Source: Ignavibacteriales bacterium
Lineage (GTDB): Bacteria; Bacteroidota; Ignavibacteria; Ignavibacteriales; Ignavibacteriaceae
Length of the DNA stretch: 19,286 bases
Direction: 5' to 3'
NCBI GenBank assembly: GCA_016714125.1
Contig: JADJNX010000009.1
Location: 1-19,286, forward strand
This document shows positions 1 to 9,300 of the stretch, in pieces; position 1 is the stretch's first letter, and each line of letters opens with the position of its first letter. Position numbers and translations under genes: made by a program. The notes beneath the pieces were generated by a model. It saw nothing but the letters and a program-made list of their open reading frames with translations, was not told where the DNA came from and did not search any database.

Positions 1-5
1 TGAGG

Positions 6-1089
6 TTATGCTTTCTTACGAGGACGCTTAAATATTTCAACAGGAATTCTGAACTCTTTGGTGTCCTCCGATCCCCAGAAAGTTGCTATCCCTCGTTTTG
101 TCACTGCTTTCAAAAGCAAACTTCATTGTTATGGTAAGAGGGATACAATTGCTCCGGCCAGACCGACCAAACTGCCCCAGAATATCAGGAGAGAAAAACA
201 ACAAATGTAGAAAGATTTAAATTTTTACCCATCAGTCGAGGTTCAACCATATTACCGATGACAAACCCTATAACCACATTTCAAGGATCACAAGAATTGC
301 TGACCCCGGTCCCAGTTGAATAAGTGCAAGAAGGGCTGCCCGGAATTGCAGATAAAAATGCTCCATATTTGGAATATAATGTAAAGAAAAGCCAGAAAAC
401 CCCACAAAACAGGAAACTGTACACCGAGGATGTACATCCAAATACCTACCAGGATACCAGCGGCAAGATTGATCATGGTTTTTAACACCATAAATCGTTT
501 CATGTCGATAATAAAATTTGTAAACTGGGGAAACGCCTGTTTGGGATCGCCAAGAATGGCGCGGAGTTTAATTGGGAAACTTGAAACTTCAAGAAGAATA
601 AAAGTAACAGTAAGTAAAATTAATATCGAGTCTGACAAAACAGAACTCATACTGATAAAAGACCCCCTGTAAGTTCCATAATCTTTTCAGGGTTAAAAAA
701 TATTCCATTATATATTCATCTTTTACGAGAATACCTTTGGATGCCAGATATTTGTTCATTTCGACGAGCTGTAACCCCAAATCTCTTTGAAGTTGGGGGC
801 AACTCTGTCACAAAACCATTAATTGAGGATCCAATCTGGGCGGTTATCAGCAAAACAATTATAATCATTGCAGTAACAACAATTAAAACCGCCAGGAATG
901 AGGTACTTTCTCTCCTTTAACCATAATAATGGGGGTGCTCCCAATAGTGCAATGAAAATTGAGATAAGAAAGAGCACCACCACCGACTGAGCAAGGAAGG
1001 CTAAGCCCGATAATTATTATTACGAGCGAAGCTGCGACCACCAGAAACCTTGGTTGGTCCTATCTTAGTGCTGTCACTACCGGGTCCAT
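6..1089 (-). pseudogene. AI-2E family transporter, interrupted by several frameshifts
   Basis: A polytopic inner-membrane protein of the AI-2E/PerM-like family, which exports small molecules or ions; the substrate cannot be read from sequence. Joining frames gives a continuous family-like protein of about 360 residues, the usual length. The pieces in order are an N-terminal helix (QPRFLVVAASLVIIII), then LAQSVVVLFLISIFIALLGAP, then LVEMNKYLASKGILVKDEY, then the conserved stretch around GILVGIWMYILGV and LLWGFLAFL (positions about 380-480), then GFVIGNMVEPRLMGKNLNLS (about 205-265), ending EIFKRPRKKA at the stop at 6-8. At least five single-base shifts break it, plus an in-frame TAG ten codons after the ATG chosen at 1087-1089, so the start is uncertain. 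It follows the small membrane protein gene closely and is probably co-transcribed with it. Family call is good; whether the breaks are real or sequencing errors is open, with errors favoured. Confidence 0.8.
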
Positions 1090-1100
1090 ATTCAAATCTG

Positions 1101-1252
1101 TCAGCCAAGTCTGCGCCCCGAGACAACTCTTACGAGGAACATAACAATTGCTATGACAAGCAGAATATGGATAAAGCCACCCATTGTGTAAGGAGGTGAC
1201 AAATCCAAGTAACCATAAAACAATAAGCAAAACTGCGATTGTATAAAACATA
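1101..1252 (-). pseudogene. lmo0937-type small membrane protein, one frameshift
   Basis: A protein of about 50 residues with two hydrophobic segments. The first part reads MFYTIAVLLIVLWLLGFV; after a one-base shift near 1195 it continues with TMGGFIHILLVIAIVMFLV and ends VSGRRLG at a TGA (1101-1103). This is the pattern of the lmo0937/DUF5670 family of tiny membrane proteins: TIAV, LWLLG, GGFIH and a basic RGRR-like tail. The function of the family is unknown. I chose the ATG at 1252 over an in-frame one at 1293 because AGAGG lies about seven bases upstream and the family starts at this point. A copy of the conserved upstream element lies at 1320-1349. The AI-2E transporter follows directly, and the two probably form an operon. 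Confidence 0.72.
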
Positions 1253-1319
1253 ATGAACCTCTTTAAATTGAGATTTTGATAAAATTCTTCCATGAAAATT
1301 GGGATTAAAAAGGTCGGAA

Positions 1320-1349
1320 ACAATAAATCAGAAGGATGAAAAGGGATTA
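1320..1349 (-). promoter_or_regulatory. Conserved upstream element, copy 4 (small membrane protein/AI-2E)
   Basis: On the minus strand it reads TAATCC, one variable base, TTTTCATCC, TTCTG, ATTTATTGT. It matches the other copies with a one-base deletion near the 5' end. The TTGTTT at its downstream edge is followed after 17 bases by AATTTT, a possible -35/-10 pair. It lies 68 bases upstream of the chosen start of the small membrane protein. Confidence 0.55.
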
Positions 1350-1372
1350 CATCTTATGGATGTGAGGGTTAA

Positions 1373-1998
1373 TTATAAAAAATTAACCAGTGTAACAAGT
1401 GCAACCACCCCGGTGATTATGATCAAAAGTCCGGCAATTCTGTTTACCCATTTTAAGCCCTTCATATCAAGTTTTTTCCTGAACAGGGTAACACCCATAG
1501 TGAGCACCAGGAACCATAAAGCTGAACCTACAAATACTCCCACAACCAATGTGGTAGCGGAAAGCAGACTCATACCATCTCCAAATCCAAAGGCTGCAAA
1601 AACTGCAAGAAACGAAAAGATCGTAAGTGGATTGGTGAGGGTTAAAAAGACTGTGTAAAAAACGAGCCGGCAAGACTGTCCTTGTCTGCGGGAATTGTTG
1701 GAGCCTTTTAGCTGTGCAAGGTATGTTTTGACACCATGCAAAGAAGGAGTGATCCTCCAATAAGTTATATCCAAAACTGCTGTTCCAGAATAAGGTCTGA
1801 GATCATTGTCAGTCCAAACGCTGCGATACATGCGTATAACATATCTGCGGTAGCTGCTCCAAGTCCAATAACAATTCCATGCATTTTCCCCTCTGTGAGG
1901 GTCTTGCGAACGCAGATTATTCCTATCGGACCAATTGGCAGAGCCATTGCAAAACCAATAATAAGTCCTTTTAAGAAAAGGGTTATTTCAGCTATCAT
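1373..1998 (-). pseudogene. LysE/RhtB-family exporter, frameshifted
   Basis: An inner-membrane amino-acid or metabolite exporter of the LysE superfamily, about 208 residues when joined, the normal length. The N-terminal half (1765-1998) starts MIAEITLFLKGLIIGFAMAL and has the family hallmark PIGPIG followed by RKTLTEGKMHGIVIGLGAA. The C-terminal half (1373 to about 1745) has GVKTYLAQ, a TNPLTIFSFLAVFAAFG segment, two more hydrophobic stretches and ends TLVNFL. Between them an in-frame TAA follows EQQFWI, the frame then continues as LIGGSLLL, and a one-base shift precedes GVKTYL. No Shine-Dalgarno is visible before the ATG. The gene stands apart from its neighbours and lacks the conserved upstream element. 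The substrate cannot be deduced. Confidence 0.8.
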
Positions 1999-2043
1999 AT
2001 CTTTTATTTAACCAACAATATTTGTGTAGAAGACTTAAAACAA

Positions 2044-2073
2044 ACAGAAGCGGCAGATTCCTGCCGCTTCTGT
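2044..2073 (-). terminator. Rho-independent terminator after the OmpA/TSP3 gene
   Basis: A 13-bp perfect stem (2044-2056 pairs with 2061-2073; core AGAAGCGGCAG) closes a four-base loop ATTC. On the minus strand it is followed by TTTGTTTT. It lies 12 bases beyond the OmpA stop and ends the two-gene outer-membrane operon. Confidence 0.85.
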
Positions 2074-2084
2074 AAACAATTATT

Positions 2085-3584
2085 TTAACTTTTAGTTTTA
2101 GAAAGTAATTTTACTTCTACTCTTCTGTTCATTGCTCTGCCTTCAACAGTATCGTTTGAAGCGATAGGACTGTCTTTGCCATAACCAACTATTTTAAGAC
2201 TGGAAGCATTTACACCTTTGTTTACAAGATAAGTAACTACTGATTGAGCTCTTTGTCTTGCAAGTTCTTTGTTATAACTTGCTGATACGATGCCATCTGT
2301 ATGTCCGGCAATTTCCCATTTGTAAGTTGGGTTTGCTTTCATTGTAGCGGCTACATTATCAAGATCAGTATGAGCTGTTGCTAAAAGAGTTGCTTTGCCA
2401 AATTCGAAATTTGCATCTCCACTTAACACAAGATCTTTTATTTCCTGCTCAATTATGATTACTTCAACTTCTTTTTCAATAGGACAACCTGCTGCATCAA
2501 CTTCAACTTTTGCCGGAGTATTCGGACATTTGTCGAGGTAGTCAGCTACACCGTCACCATCAGTATCCATTGGGCAACCATTAGCGTCAACTTTGGCACC
2601 TTTAGGGGTACTTGTGCATTTGTCAAGATAATCAGGAACACCGTCGCCATCACTGTCGAGTGGGCAACCATTAGCATCAACTTTTGCTGTGCTTGGTGTG
2701 TTTGCGCATTTATCAAGATAATCGGGAACAAGATCTTTATCAGAATCGAGTGGACAGCCATTTGCATCAACTTTTGCTTCTTTTGGTGTGTTTGCACATT
2801 TATCCTGATAATCAGGAACACCGTCTTTGTCTGCATCCAATGGGCATCCAAATTCATCAACTTTTACACCTGCCTGGGTACCAGGGCATGCATCTTCGGC
2901 ATTAGGAACGCCATCGCCGTCAGTATCAGTCTCTCTTCCAAAATAGTATGAAAGACCTGCATTGGCTGTAATAAAGAGATCATTTCCTGATCCTCCATTA
3001 ATGTCATCCAACCAATCTTGTGTTCCGATAATAATTCCACCCATAAGGTTAACACTAATACCTTTTGACACGAAGATTTTTGCACCAACATCACCATTCC
3101 AGGCAAGCATCTGTTTTGTGTATTTTCCTGCAACACCATTTGGTAATACCACTGAATTAATATCCTGTGGTGAAAACCATAAATTGGAAGCACCAATACT
3201 TGCCCATGGGTAAACAGCATCTCCGATGGAGAGAGTATAAATTAATCCACCACCAAGGATATCAAAATCTGTAGCGAATTCATTTGTAATATTACCGGAT
3301 CCAACAGGAGCGTCTTTACCGGTTATTTTACCCTTTTGACCAAAAGCTCTTATACCAATATTTCCTTGCCCTGTTGAAGGGAAGTAATACTCGAAGGAAA
3401 GCTTTCCGTCGTAGTTCATTGTATTTGTTTTGTAATCTGTAAGTCCATAAGTGACGCCACCTTCAACAGTGACACCAAAAATACCGGACATTGCGTTGTT
3501 GTTTGTCGGCTGCACTTTGTTCTGCGCCGTTGTCAGCTGGGACAAGACAATTAGCATCATCCCAAAAAAAGTAAATAGTTTCAT
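2085..3584 (-). CDS. OmpA-family outer membrane protein with thrombospondin type 3 repeats
   Basis: A 499-residue outer membrane protein. A signal peptide (about residues 1-20, ending TTAQ) precedes an N-terminal beta-barrel of about 200 residues rich in alternating aromatic/glycine strands and ending SYYFGRE. Residues about 218-365 hold five thrombospondin type 3 calcium-binding repeats of the form DxDxDGVPDYxDKC followed by A/STPxxAKVDxNGCP. The C-terminal OmpA domain (about 375-490) binds peptidoglycan; the meso-diaminopimelate contacts are expected at the Asp of AGHTDG and the Arg of LARQRAQSV. It anchors the outer membrane to the wall. The start has GGAG about six bases upstream. The preceding beta-barrel gene ends 37 bases upstream, so the two form an operon ending at the 2044-2073 terminator. 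The reading frame is intact. Confidence 0.92.
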   Translation of the reverse strand: MKLFTFFGMMLIVLSQLTTAQNKVQPTNNNAMSGIFGVTVEGGVTYGLTDYKTNTMNYDGKLSFEYYFPSTGQGNIGIRAFGQKGKITGKDAPVGSGNITNEFATDFDILGGGLIYTLSIGDAVYPWASIGASNLWFSPQDINSVVLPNGVAGKYTKQMLAWNGDVGAKIFVSKGISVNLMGGIIIGTQDWLDDINGGSGNDLFITANAGLSYYFGRETDTDGDGVPNAEDACPGTQAGVKVDEFGCPLDADKDGVPDYQDKCANTPKEAKVDANGCPLDSDKDLVPDYLDKCANTPSTAKVDANGCPLDSDGDGVPDYLDKCTSTPKGAKVDANGCPMDTDGDGVADYLDKCPNTPAKVEVDAAGCPIEKEVEVIIIEQEIKDLVLSGDANFEFGKATLLATAHTDLDNVAATMKANPTYKWEIAGHTDGIVSASYNKELARQRAQSVVTYLVNKGVNASSLKIVGYGKDSPIASNDTVEGRAMNRRVEVKLLSKTKS

Positions 3585-3621
3585 TTAAAACTCCAAGATT
3601 TATAAAAAATTGTTCTTCTTT

Positions 3622-4122
3622 CTAATTAAAGAAGAACCTTGCGCCGATACCCGCATCTATACCAAAACCGGTACTTGGGGTAATCTGAAATACAGGAACT
3701 ACCTCAACAAAGACGTCAATAGGCGTATTAGCAGGTAACCAGGCGATGCCAAGAACACCTCTGACACCAACAGAACCATCATAACCGCCGCCACTATTGT
3801 ATCTGCCACCGATTCCATAATATAGAGGGAATCTTTGTGTTGAGCTGATAGCGGTAAATGAATGCCATAAATAATCCATGTGAAAATGAAGTCTGACTTT
3901 GCCATCATAGACATAGTCGTTTTTAGAGATTCGATCACCACCGACCGAAAAACCCAATCCAAAATCGAAAGCATTCGTTTTGGAAGTCCACAATTTTGCA
4001 CTCAACCCGGTAGGTTCTCCGAGTATAAACCCGAGACCAAATCCGTGGTCTTGTGCTGAGGCAGGTTTGGCGAGTAGAACAAACAGTCCCAGTGCCAAAA
4101 CAGCAAGTAAATTATTTTTCAT
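3622..4122 (-). CDS. Outer membrane beta-barrel protein
   Basis: A 166-residue protein with a signal peptide (about residues 1-23, cleavage after PASA). The mature part is all short amphipathic strands with turns of glycine and aspartate (GFGLGFILGEPTGLSAKLW near the N-terminus) and ends in an aromatic strand, GARFFFN, typical of outer membrane barrels. The GEPTGLSAK motif and the overall plan resemble the small BAPKO_0422-type barrel family, but I hold that name loosely. A strong AAAAGGAG lies about seven bases before the ATG. It is the first gene of an operon with the OmpA/TSP3 protein and has a copy of the conserved upstream element 99 bases upstream. No function beyond an envelope role can be given. 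Confidence 0.85.
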   Translation of the reverse strand: MKNNLLAVLALGLFVLLAKPASAQDHGFGLGFILGEPTGLSAKLWTSKTNAFDFGLGFSVGGDRISKNDYVYDGKVRLHFHMDYLWHSFTAISSTQRFPLYYGIGGRYNSGGGYDGSVGVRGVLGIAWLPANTPIDVFVEVVPVFQITPSTGFGIDAGIGARFFFN

Positions 4123-4220
4123 GTTACAACTCCTTTTAGATAATTGTTCACGCTTTTGTTAATAAAATTCCGTTAAAAAACTCCCCTTATACTACCCAAT
4201 TTAGCCCTGATTTCGGGAGT

Positions 4221-4251
4221 ACAATCGCACAAAGGATTGAAAACTGGATTA
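4221..4251 (-). promoter_or_regulatory. Conserved upstream element, copy 1 (beta-barrel/OmpA operon)
   Basis: On the minus strand: TAATCC, AG, TTTTCAATCC, TTTGTGC, GATTGT. It contains an exact inverted repeat, CAATC and GATTG separated by eight bases. It lies 99 bases upstream of the beta-barrel start. A -10-like TAAATT follows the TTGTAC at 15 rather than 17 bases, so the core promoter is less clear here than at other copies. Confidence 0.6.
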
Positions 4252-4275
4252 GTCCATTTGTATAAACAGTACTAC

Positions 4276-4957
4276 TTAATCGGCGATCCCATCTCTGTTG
4301 TTGTCCTTAAAGGCTTTTAAATGAATCTTTAATATTGTTATCGATATCATTAAAATTATCTGCAACTGTTGGGTTGAGAACTACATCACCCTTAAAGAAC
4401 CAGCTGTTAACATCTACTGAGAGAGTTACATTGGATCTAAAATCCACAGAAAGGTCAACAATTTTTTTAAAATCGACTTCCTGATGGGCAGATTTAGTTG
4501 ATTTATAAATGAAAGGTACACCGTTGTATCTTCCCTTAACAACTACTGAGTATCTTAAAGCCTGTGAATAACCTTCAAGGAATTCAGGATCAGGGGGCAC
4601 TTCGCCATCTTCAAGCTTGTGGATTCTGAATTTAATTTTGGAATAGTTGCCGGCCGGAATGATTCCTGCGGCAAATTCAGTTGGTGTCCCGTCAAGGTTC
4701 AGTTTGATAACCATTGGACCAATTTTGATATTTGAAGAGTCACTAATACTCTTTGAGAATTTGATGTCTCTTAACAATATCTTCACTGTATCCAGTATAA
4801 TAACATCAACTGCGTTTTTATTTAACCCTTTGTCTGCTGCAAGTGAAACCGATATGTTTTCACCGGCAACAACTCCGGTTGAGCTGTCTTTACATCCGGT
4901 AAACAGACCAACAGCTATAAAAAAGAGGATGAATAATCTGATTTTAATCGAAACCAT
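4276..4957 (-). CDS. Lipoprotein, DUF4382-like; C-terminus shifted by one base
   Basis: A secreted lipoprotein of about 216 residues. The N-terminal signal ends in a lipobox, GLFTGC, so the mature protein starts at Cys and is lipid-anchored. The mature part has a predicted beta-sandwich pattern with LLRDIKFSKS, AAGIIPAGNYSKIKFRI and SVDVNSWF, which resembles DUF4382 proteins; that name is tentative. I chose the ATG at 4957 because AAAGGAAG lies five bases upstream and it starts the signal peptide; an upstream in-frame ATG gives 31 polar residues. As written the frame ends at 4307 after DSFKSL, but removing one A from an AAAA run gives SFKAFKDNNRDGIAD and a stop at 4276-4278. The Asp-rich tail looks like a calcium-binding loop and is probably the real end. 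It lies 113 bases downstream of the second OmpA gene. Confidence 0.7.
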
Positions 4958-5070
4958 CTTGGCTTCCTTTCTTAATGTTCTACCTTCGTGAGTTAAAATT
5001 TTCTTCGAAATAATGTCCCACAATTTTTTTTTAATTGCAGGGACGATCAAAAAATAATTATGAAGTGTAA

Positions 5071-6183
5071 TTATTTTAAAATTCTGAAAACTATTCTTCT
5101 GTTTAAGGCTCTGCCTTCGTCAGTTGTGTTGTCTGCGATGGGGTTTCCCTCTCCGTAGCCAATTACACTGAGTCTTTCAGCGGCAATGCCTCTAAGAATA
5201 AGATAGTCTCTTACAGTTTCAGCTCTTCTGACCGAAAGCTCCTGGTTGTATTGGTCGGTTCCTGTATAATCAGTATAACCTTGAATTTCAACCTTAACCG
5301 TTGATCTGCTGTTTAAGAGTTTTACTCCTCTATCGAGAACCGGGTATGATTCGGGAAGAAGGTCTGATTTATCAAATGCAAAATTGACTCCGACGAGAAC
5401 TAATTTATCTTCAGTGACAGCTACTATATATTTATCGATATATACTTCCTTGACCACTTCTTTTACAATTTCAACAGGGATATGTTTTTTAATCATCTCC
5501 TCAATTCTATTGTAATCGACCGGTTCACCACTTAAACCCTCACAAGGATTGCATTCTTCACATTGTTCTGAAGGCTCACCTTTAGTGAATAAATAGTTAA
5601 ATCCGAGGCTTAATGCCATGTAAGAATCATGTCCATTTATCTCGACAGGGACAATTGTTCCTTCAAGTTCTGAATTGTTTGTTACATGGTAACCAAATTC
5701 TGCTACTACTGCCCAGATTGGGCTGAATTTGAATTCGGCACCAAGACCAACATTCAACTGTGAACCAAATTTATTGTCATCGGGATAAGCTGTTTGCGGG
5801 TTGCTTGTGCTTTTATAGTTTCCGCCCACTCCTGCAAAGAGGTATGGTGAAACGGGGGCACAAGGTACTATAAAGAATACGAGGTCAAGATCAGCGGTGA
5901 TGAGATCGGTTGAAGATTTAATCTTCGTACCTATAGCATCTGCCCACTCGCCATTCAAATTTGAATAGCCACCCTTTAATCTTAAACCAACATGCTCTGA
6001 GAAGTTTCTTTGTACTGAGAGATAAGCTCCCCAGTTCATGTTAAGAGTTGTGATGTTTGCCGAATACAGCCTGGGGTAGGTTAATCCAAAACCCAAAGCC
6101 CAACTGTTAACGGCAGTCTGTGCTTGTGAAACACCCATGCCAAAGATCAGCAGGAGTGCAAGCGTTTTTAGTAAATTTTTCAT
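5071..6183 (-). CDS. OmpA-family outer membrane protein
   Basis: A 370-residue protein with a signal peptide (about residues 1-21, ending SQAQ) and an N-terminal eight-stranded-type beta-barrel of about 190 residues, ending with SLGFNYLF. A short linker with CEECNPC and a Glu/Lys/Val stretch (about 215-245) follows. The C-terminal OmpA domain (about 255-370) binds peptidoglycan: FAFDKSDLLPES, IQGYTDYTG with the ligand-binding Asp, LSVRRAETVRDYL with the binding Arg, and ALNRRIVF at the end. Unlike the other OmpA gene here it has no TSP3 repeats. The Shine-Dalgarno is weak (AGAAAG). The lipoprotein gene follows and may be co-transcribed. A large dyad lies upstream at 6251-6286. The frame is intact. 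Confidence 0.92.
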   Translation of the reverse strand: MKNLLKTLALLLIFGMGVSQAQTAVNSWALGFGLTYPRLYSANITTLNMNWGAYLSVQRNFSEHVGLRLKGGYSNLNGEWADAIGTKIKSSTDLITADLDLVFFIVPCAPVSPYLFAGVGGNYKSTSNPQTAYPDDNKFGSQLNVGLGAEFKFSPIWAVVAEFGYHVTNNSELEGTIVPVEINGHDSYMALSLGFNYLFTKGEPSEQCEECNPCEGLSGEPVDYNRIEEMIKKHIPVEIVKEVVKEVYIDKYIVAVTEDKLVLVGVNFAFDKSDLLPESYPVLDRGVKLLNSRSTVKVEIQGYTDYTGTDQYNQELSVRRAETVRDYLILRGIAAERLSVIGYGEGNPIADNTTDEGRALNRRIVFRILK

Positions 6184-6250
6184 TTTATGTTACTTTCTGT
6201 TTTATTTCAATTACTATTCTGATACAACACATTTTAATTTAACCTTTCCA

Positions 6251-6286
6251 TTTTCAAATCACCCTGCATTTTCAGGAGTTTGAAAA
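6251..6286. promoter_or_regulatory. Two-tier dyad upstream of the second ompA gene
   Basis: Outer arms TTTTCAAA (6251-6258) and TTTGAAAA (6279-6286) are perfect complements, and nested inside are CCTG (6263-6266) and CAGG (6273-6276). It lies 68 bases upstream of the OmpA start. It could be an operator or an mRNA hairpin. It has no clear U-run, so a terminator is less likely. Confidence 0.4.
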
Positions 6287-6291
6287 TATCA

Positions 6292-6312
6292 GGGGAGTTA
6301 AAAGAGCTCCCC
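6292..6312 (-). terminator. Possible terminator after the Ig-like lipoprotein gene
   Basis: A six-base GC-rich stem, GGGGAG with CTCCCC, closes a nine-base loop just beyond the stop codon on the minus strand. It is followed by TGATATTTTC, only a modest U-tract, so the call is weak. Confidence 0.4.
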
Positions 6313-6325
6313 ACCCGGGATTAAA

Positions 6326-9300
6326 TTATCTTCTTCTCATTACCAACGGAGGTCTTACAATTATGTTCTGATCGAGTGAAACCTGTCCTGCTGCGGCACT
6401 CTGAATGAGCTCTTCCATCAAGTCTCGCACCTGTAAGGAGTGAGATAGATGTACTTGCAATTAAGGGTTCCATACATCTGCAATTGGTTCCAAGCGTCAT
6501 TGCTGAACCGGCAGACCAGAATAAGTTTTTCGCTTGAGCTCCACCGGCAAGTATTACCTGACTTGTGGGACTTGTAGTAATCGAAGTGGCACTACGAATG
6601 ATGAAGACTGCGTTAACATCTCCACCTGCATCAAGTGTAACACTTCCACCCGGGGAAATCTCGATCGACGTACCTGACTGGTAGAGTCCCGGTACAAGTG
6701 TCAAACCATTGATATTTCCTGAGAGTGGGATTGGTACTCCACGCACTGCGGAAACTGCATCCAAATAAGCCGCTTCTGCATCTATTTTTGCCTGAATTAA
6801 CATTGCAGGAACAGGAATTGGATCATCTGCTGCATAGATTATTCCGATTACCTCGGGATTTGTTAATCCTGTTATTGCTGATCTTGTTCCCGGGCTAATA
6901 CCTACATCTCCGGTAATTGAAGAGGTTGGGATGTTTGTTATAGCCGAATTCGAGAGAATGGCGAACCTTGCGGCAGATCCAAGATTAACAGGTAGCTGCC
7001 CGCCGCCTCCACCTGCTGCGGTGGTGAATTTCCATACATAGTTGGCTGCCATCGGAATTCCGGTGATATCTTTGGCACCGGTATTAATGGTTGCTGTATA
7101 TTCGGTATTTGCAACGAGGTTTGCGGATGGTGTATAAGTTGCGATGACACCGGTGTAAGTAACCGTACCTGCCACAAACGAAGCCCCCTGCATCAAAGTA
7201 AATGTTGCAGTGGTAATTGTGGAAGGATCCATAACCCTGTTAAATGTAGCCGTAACCTTTTGATTTAAAGGCACTCCGGTTGCAAGATTGGCAGGATCAG
7301 TGGCAATTACTGTAGGCGGTGTAACTGCCGCCCCTGTCGTAAATGTCCACACATGGTTGGCTACAAGAGCGTTTCCTGTAAGGTCTTTTGCTCCGGTTGT
7401 AATAGTACATGTATATAATGTACTTGCCGTTAGATTGGCAGCAGGAGTAAAGGTGGCAACTACGCCACTATAGGAAACGAATCCTGAGATATCGACTAAT
7501 CCGGCTTTAACAATAAATGTTGCCGTGCTAATCGTGGTAGGATCCATCGATTTGCTAAATGTGGCAGTAATCTTTTTATTCAAAGCTACGCCGGTTGCAA
7601 GATTAAGAGGATCGGTGGCTATTACTACAGGCGGTGTTATAACAACAAGTGCACCTGTGGTAAATGTCCATACATAGTCTGTTACAAGCGAGTTTCCGGT
7701 AAGATCCTTGGCTCCTGTTGTGATAGTAGCAGTATATAGAGTACTTGCCGAAAGATTGGCAGCAGGAGTAAAGGTTGCAGTTAAGCCACTATAGGATACA
7801 AATCCTGAGATAGCGGTTAAGCCAGCCTTAACAATAAATGTTGCCGTGCTTATAGTGACAGGATCCATCGTTTTGCTGAATGTCGCGGAAATCGTTTGGT
7901 TAACCGGCACTCCGGTGGCAAGATTTAGCGGTACGGTGGAAACAACAACAGGAGGAGTAACTATCGGCCCTGCACCTGTGGTAAAGCTCCAGACATAATC
8001 GTTGACAAGCGCATTACCGGTAAGGTCTTTAGCTCCCTTGGTGATGGTTGCTGTGTAAACAGTACTTGGCAGGAGAACAGAGGAAGGTGAGAAGGTGGCA
8101 GTGGTTCCAAGATAGGAAACAAAACCATCGACAACTACCGTACCGTGTTTCAATGTGAATGTTGCGGTAGTTAAAGTCGAAGCATCCATTACCTTGCTAA
8201 AAGTAGCGGCAATTTTCTGATTCGATGGTACGCCGGTGGCATTATTCATTGGATCTGTCGAGGTGACTATAGGCGGAGTTACAACCGCACCCGTTCCTGT
8301 TGTGAAACTCCAGGTATAAGCAGTTACAAGAGCATTTCCTGTAAGATCTTTTGCACCCGTTGTGATAGTAGCCGTATAGACAGTGTTCGCAGCAAGATTA
8401 CTTGCTGGAGCAAAGGTGGCTGTCATCCCAAAATAGGATACAAAACCTGAAACAGAAGTAGTTCCCTGGCGCAATGTAAATGTAGCTCCCGTAATTGTGG
8501 TAGCATCCATTGTCTTGCTAAAAGTAGCTGCAACTTTTTGGTTAAGAGCTACTCCTGTTGCGAGGTTAGCCGGCACCGTTGAAGTAACGGTTGGAGGAGT
8601 GACAACCGGAGCTGCACCGGTGGTAAATCTCCACACATAGTTGGTAACGAGTGAATTACCTGTAAGATCTTTTGCACCTGTGGTGATGGTGGCAGTGTAA
8701 GTTGTTCCTGCAACCAGATTGGCAAAAGGAATAAACGTTGCTGTCATCCCGACATAACTTACAGTTCCTGCTACAAATGATGTTCCCTCAGAAAGGGTAA
8801 ATGTTGCAGTTGTAAGGGTTGCAGGGTCCATCGCTTTGCTAAAGGTGGCGGCGATCTTTGTGTTTAATGCTACATTAATTGCATTATTCAGTGGATCGGT
8901 TGAAGTAACCGTTGGTGGTACTACAACTATCGCCAATCCTGTTGTAAAGTTCCAAACATAAGCGGTAACCAAAGTATTACCTGAAAGATCTTTCGCTCCC
9001 GTGGTAATTGTGGCTGTGTAAGTTGTGTTTGGCAGAAGATTAGTTGCAGGTCCAAATGTAGCGGTTGTTCCATAATAGGAAACAAAGCCGGAAACAGCGG
9101 TTGAACCACGTTTCAGCGTAAATGTTGCACCGGTGATGGTTGAAGCATCCATTGTTTTGCTGAAGGTAGCAATTATCTTCTGATTAAGGGGCACGCCGGT
9201 TTGGGCATTTACAGGGTCTGTTGCATTAACTACAGGCGGTGTAACAATTACTCCGGCTCCTGTTGTGAAACTCCAGACATAATTCTGATCGAGTGCATTG

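Noticed and set aside
2684..2905. Plus-strand frame with Leu/His-rich repeats
   Set aside because: It is the complement of the TSP3 repeats of the OmpA gene.
4221..4251. Sigma-54 promoter or Bacteroidetes -33 TTTG / -7 TANNTTTG promoter as the explanation of the six-copy element
   Set aside because: No GG/GC pair with the right spacing was found, and no TANNTTTG lies about 19-21 bases after the TTTG in the copies examined.
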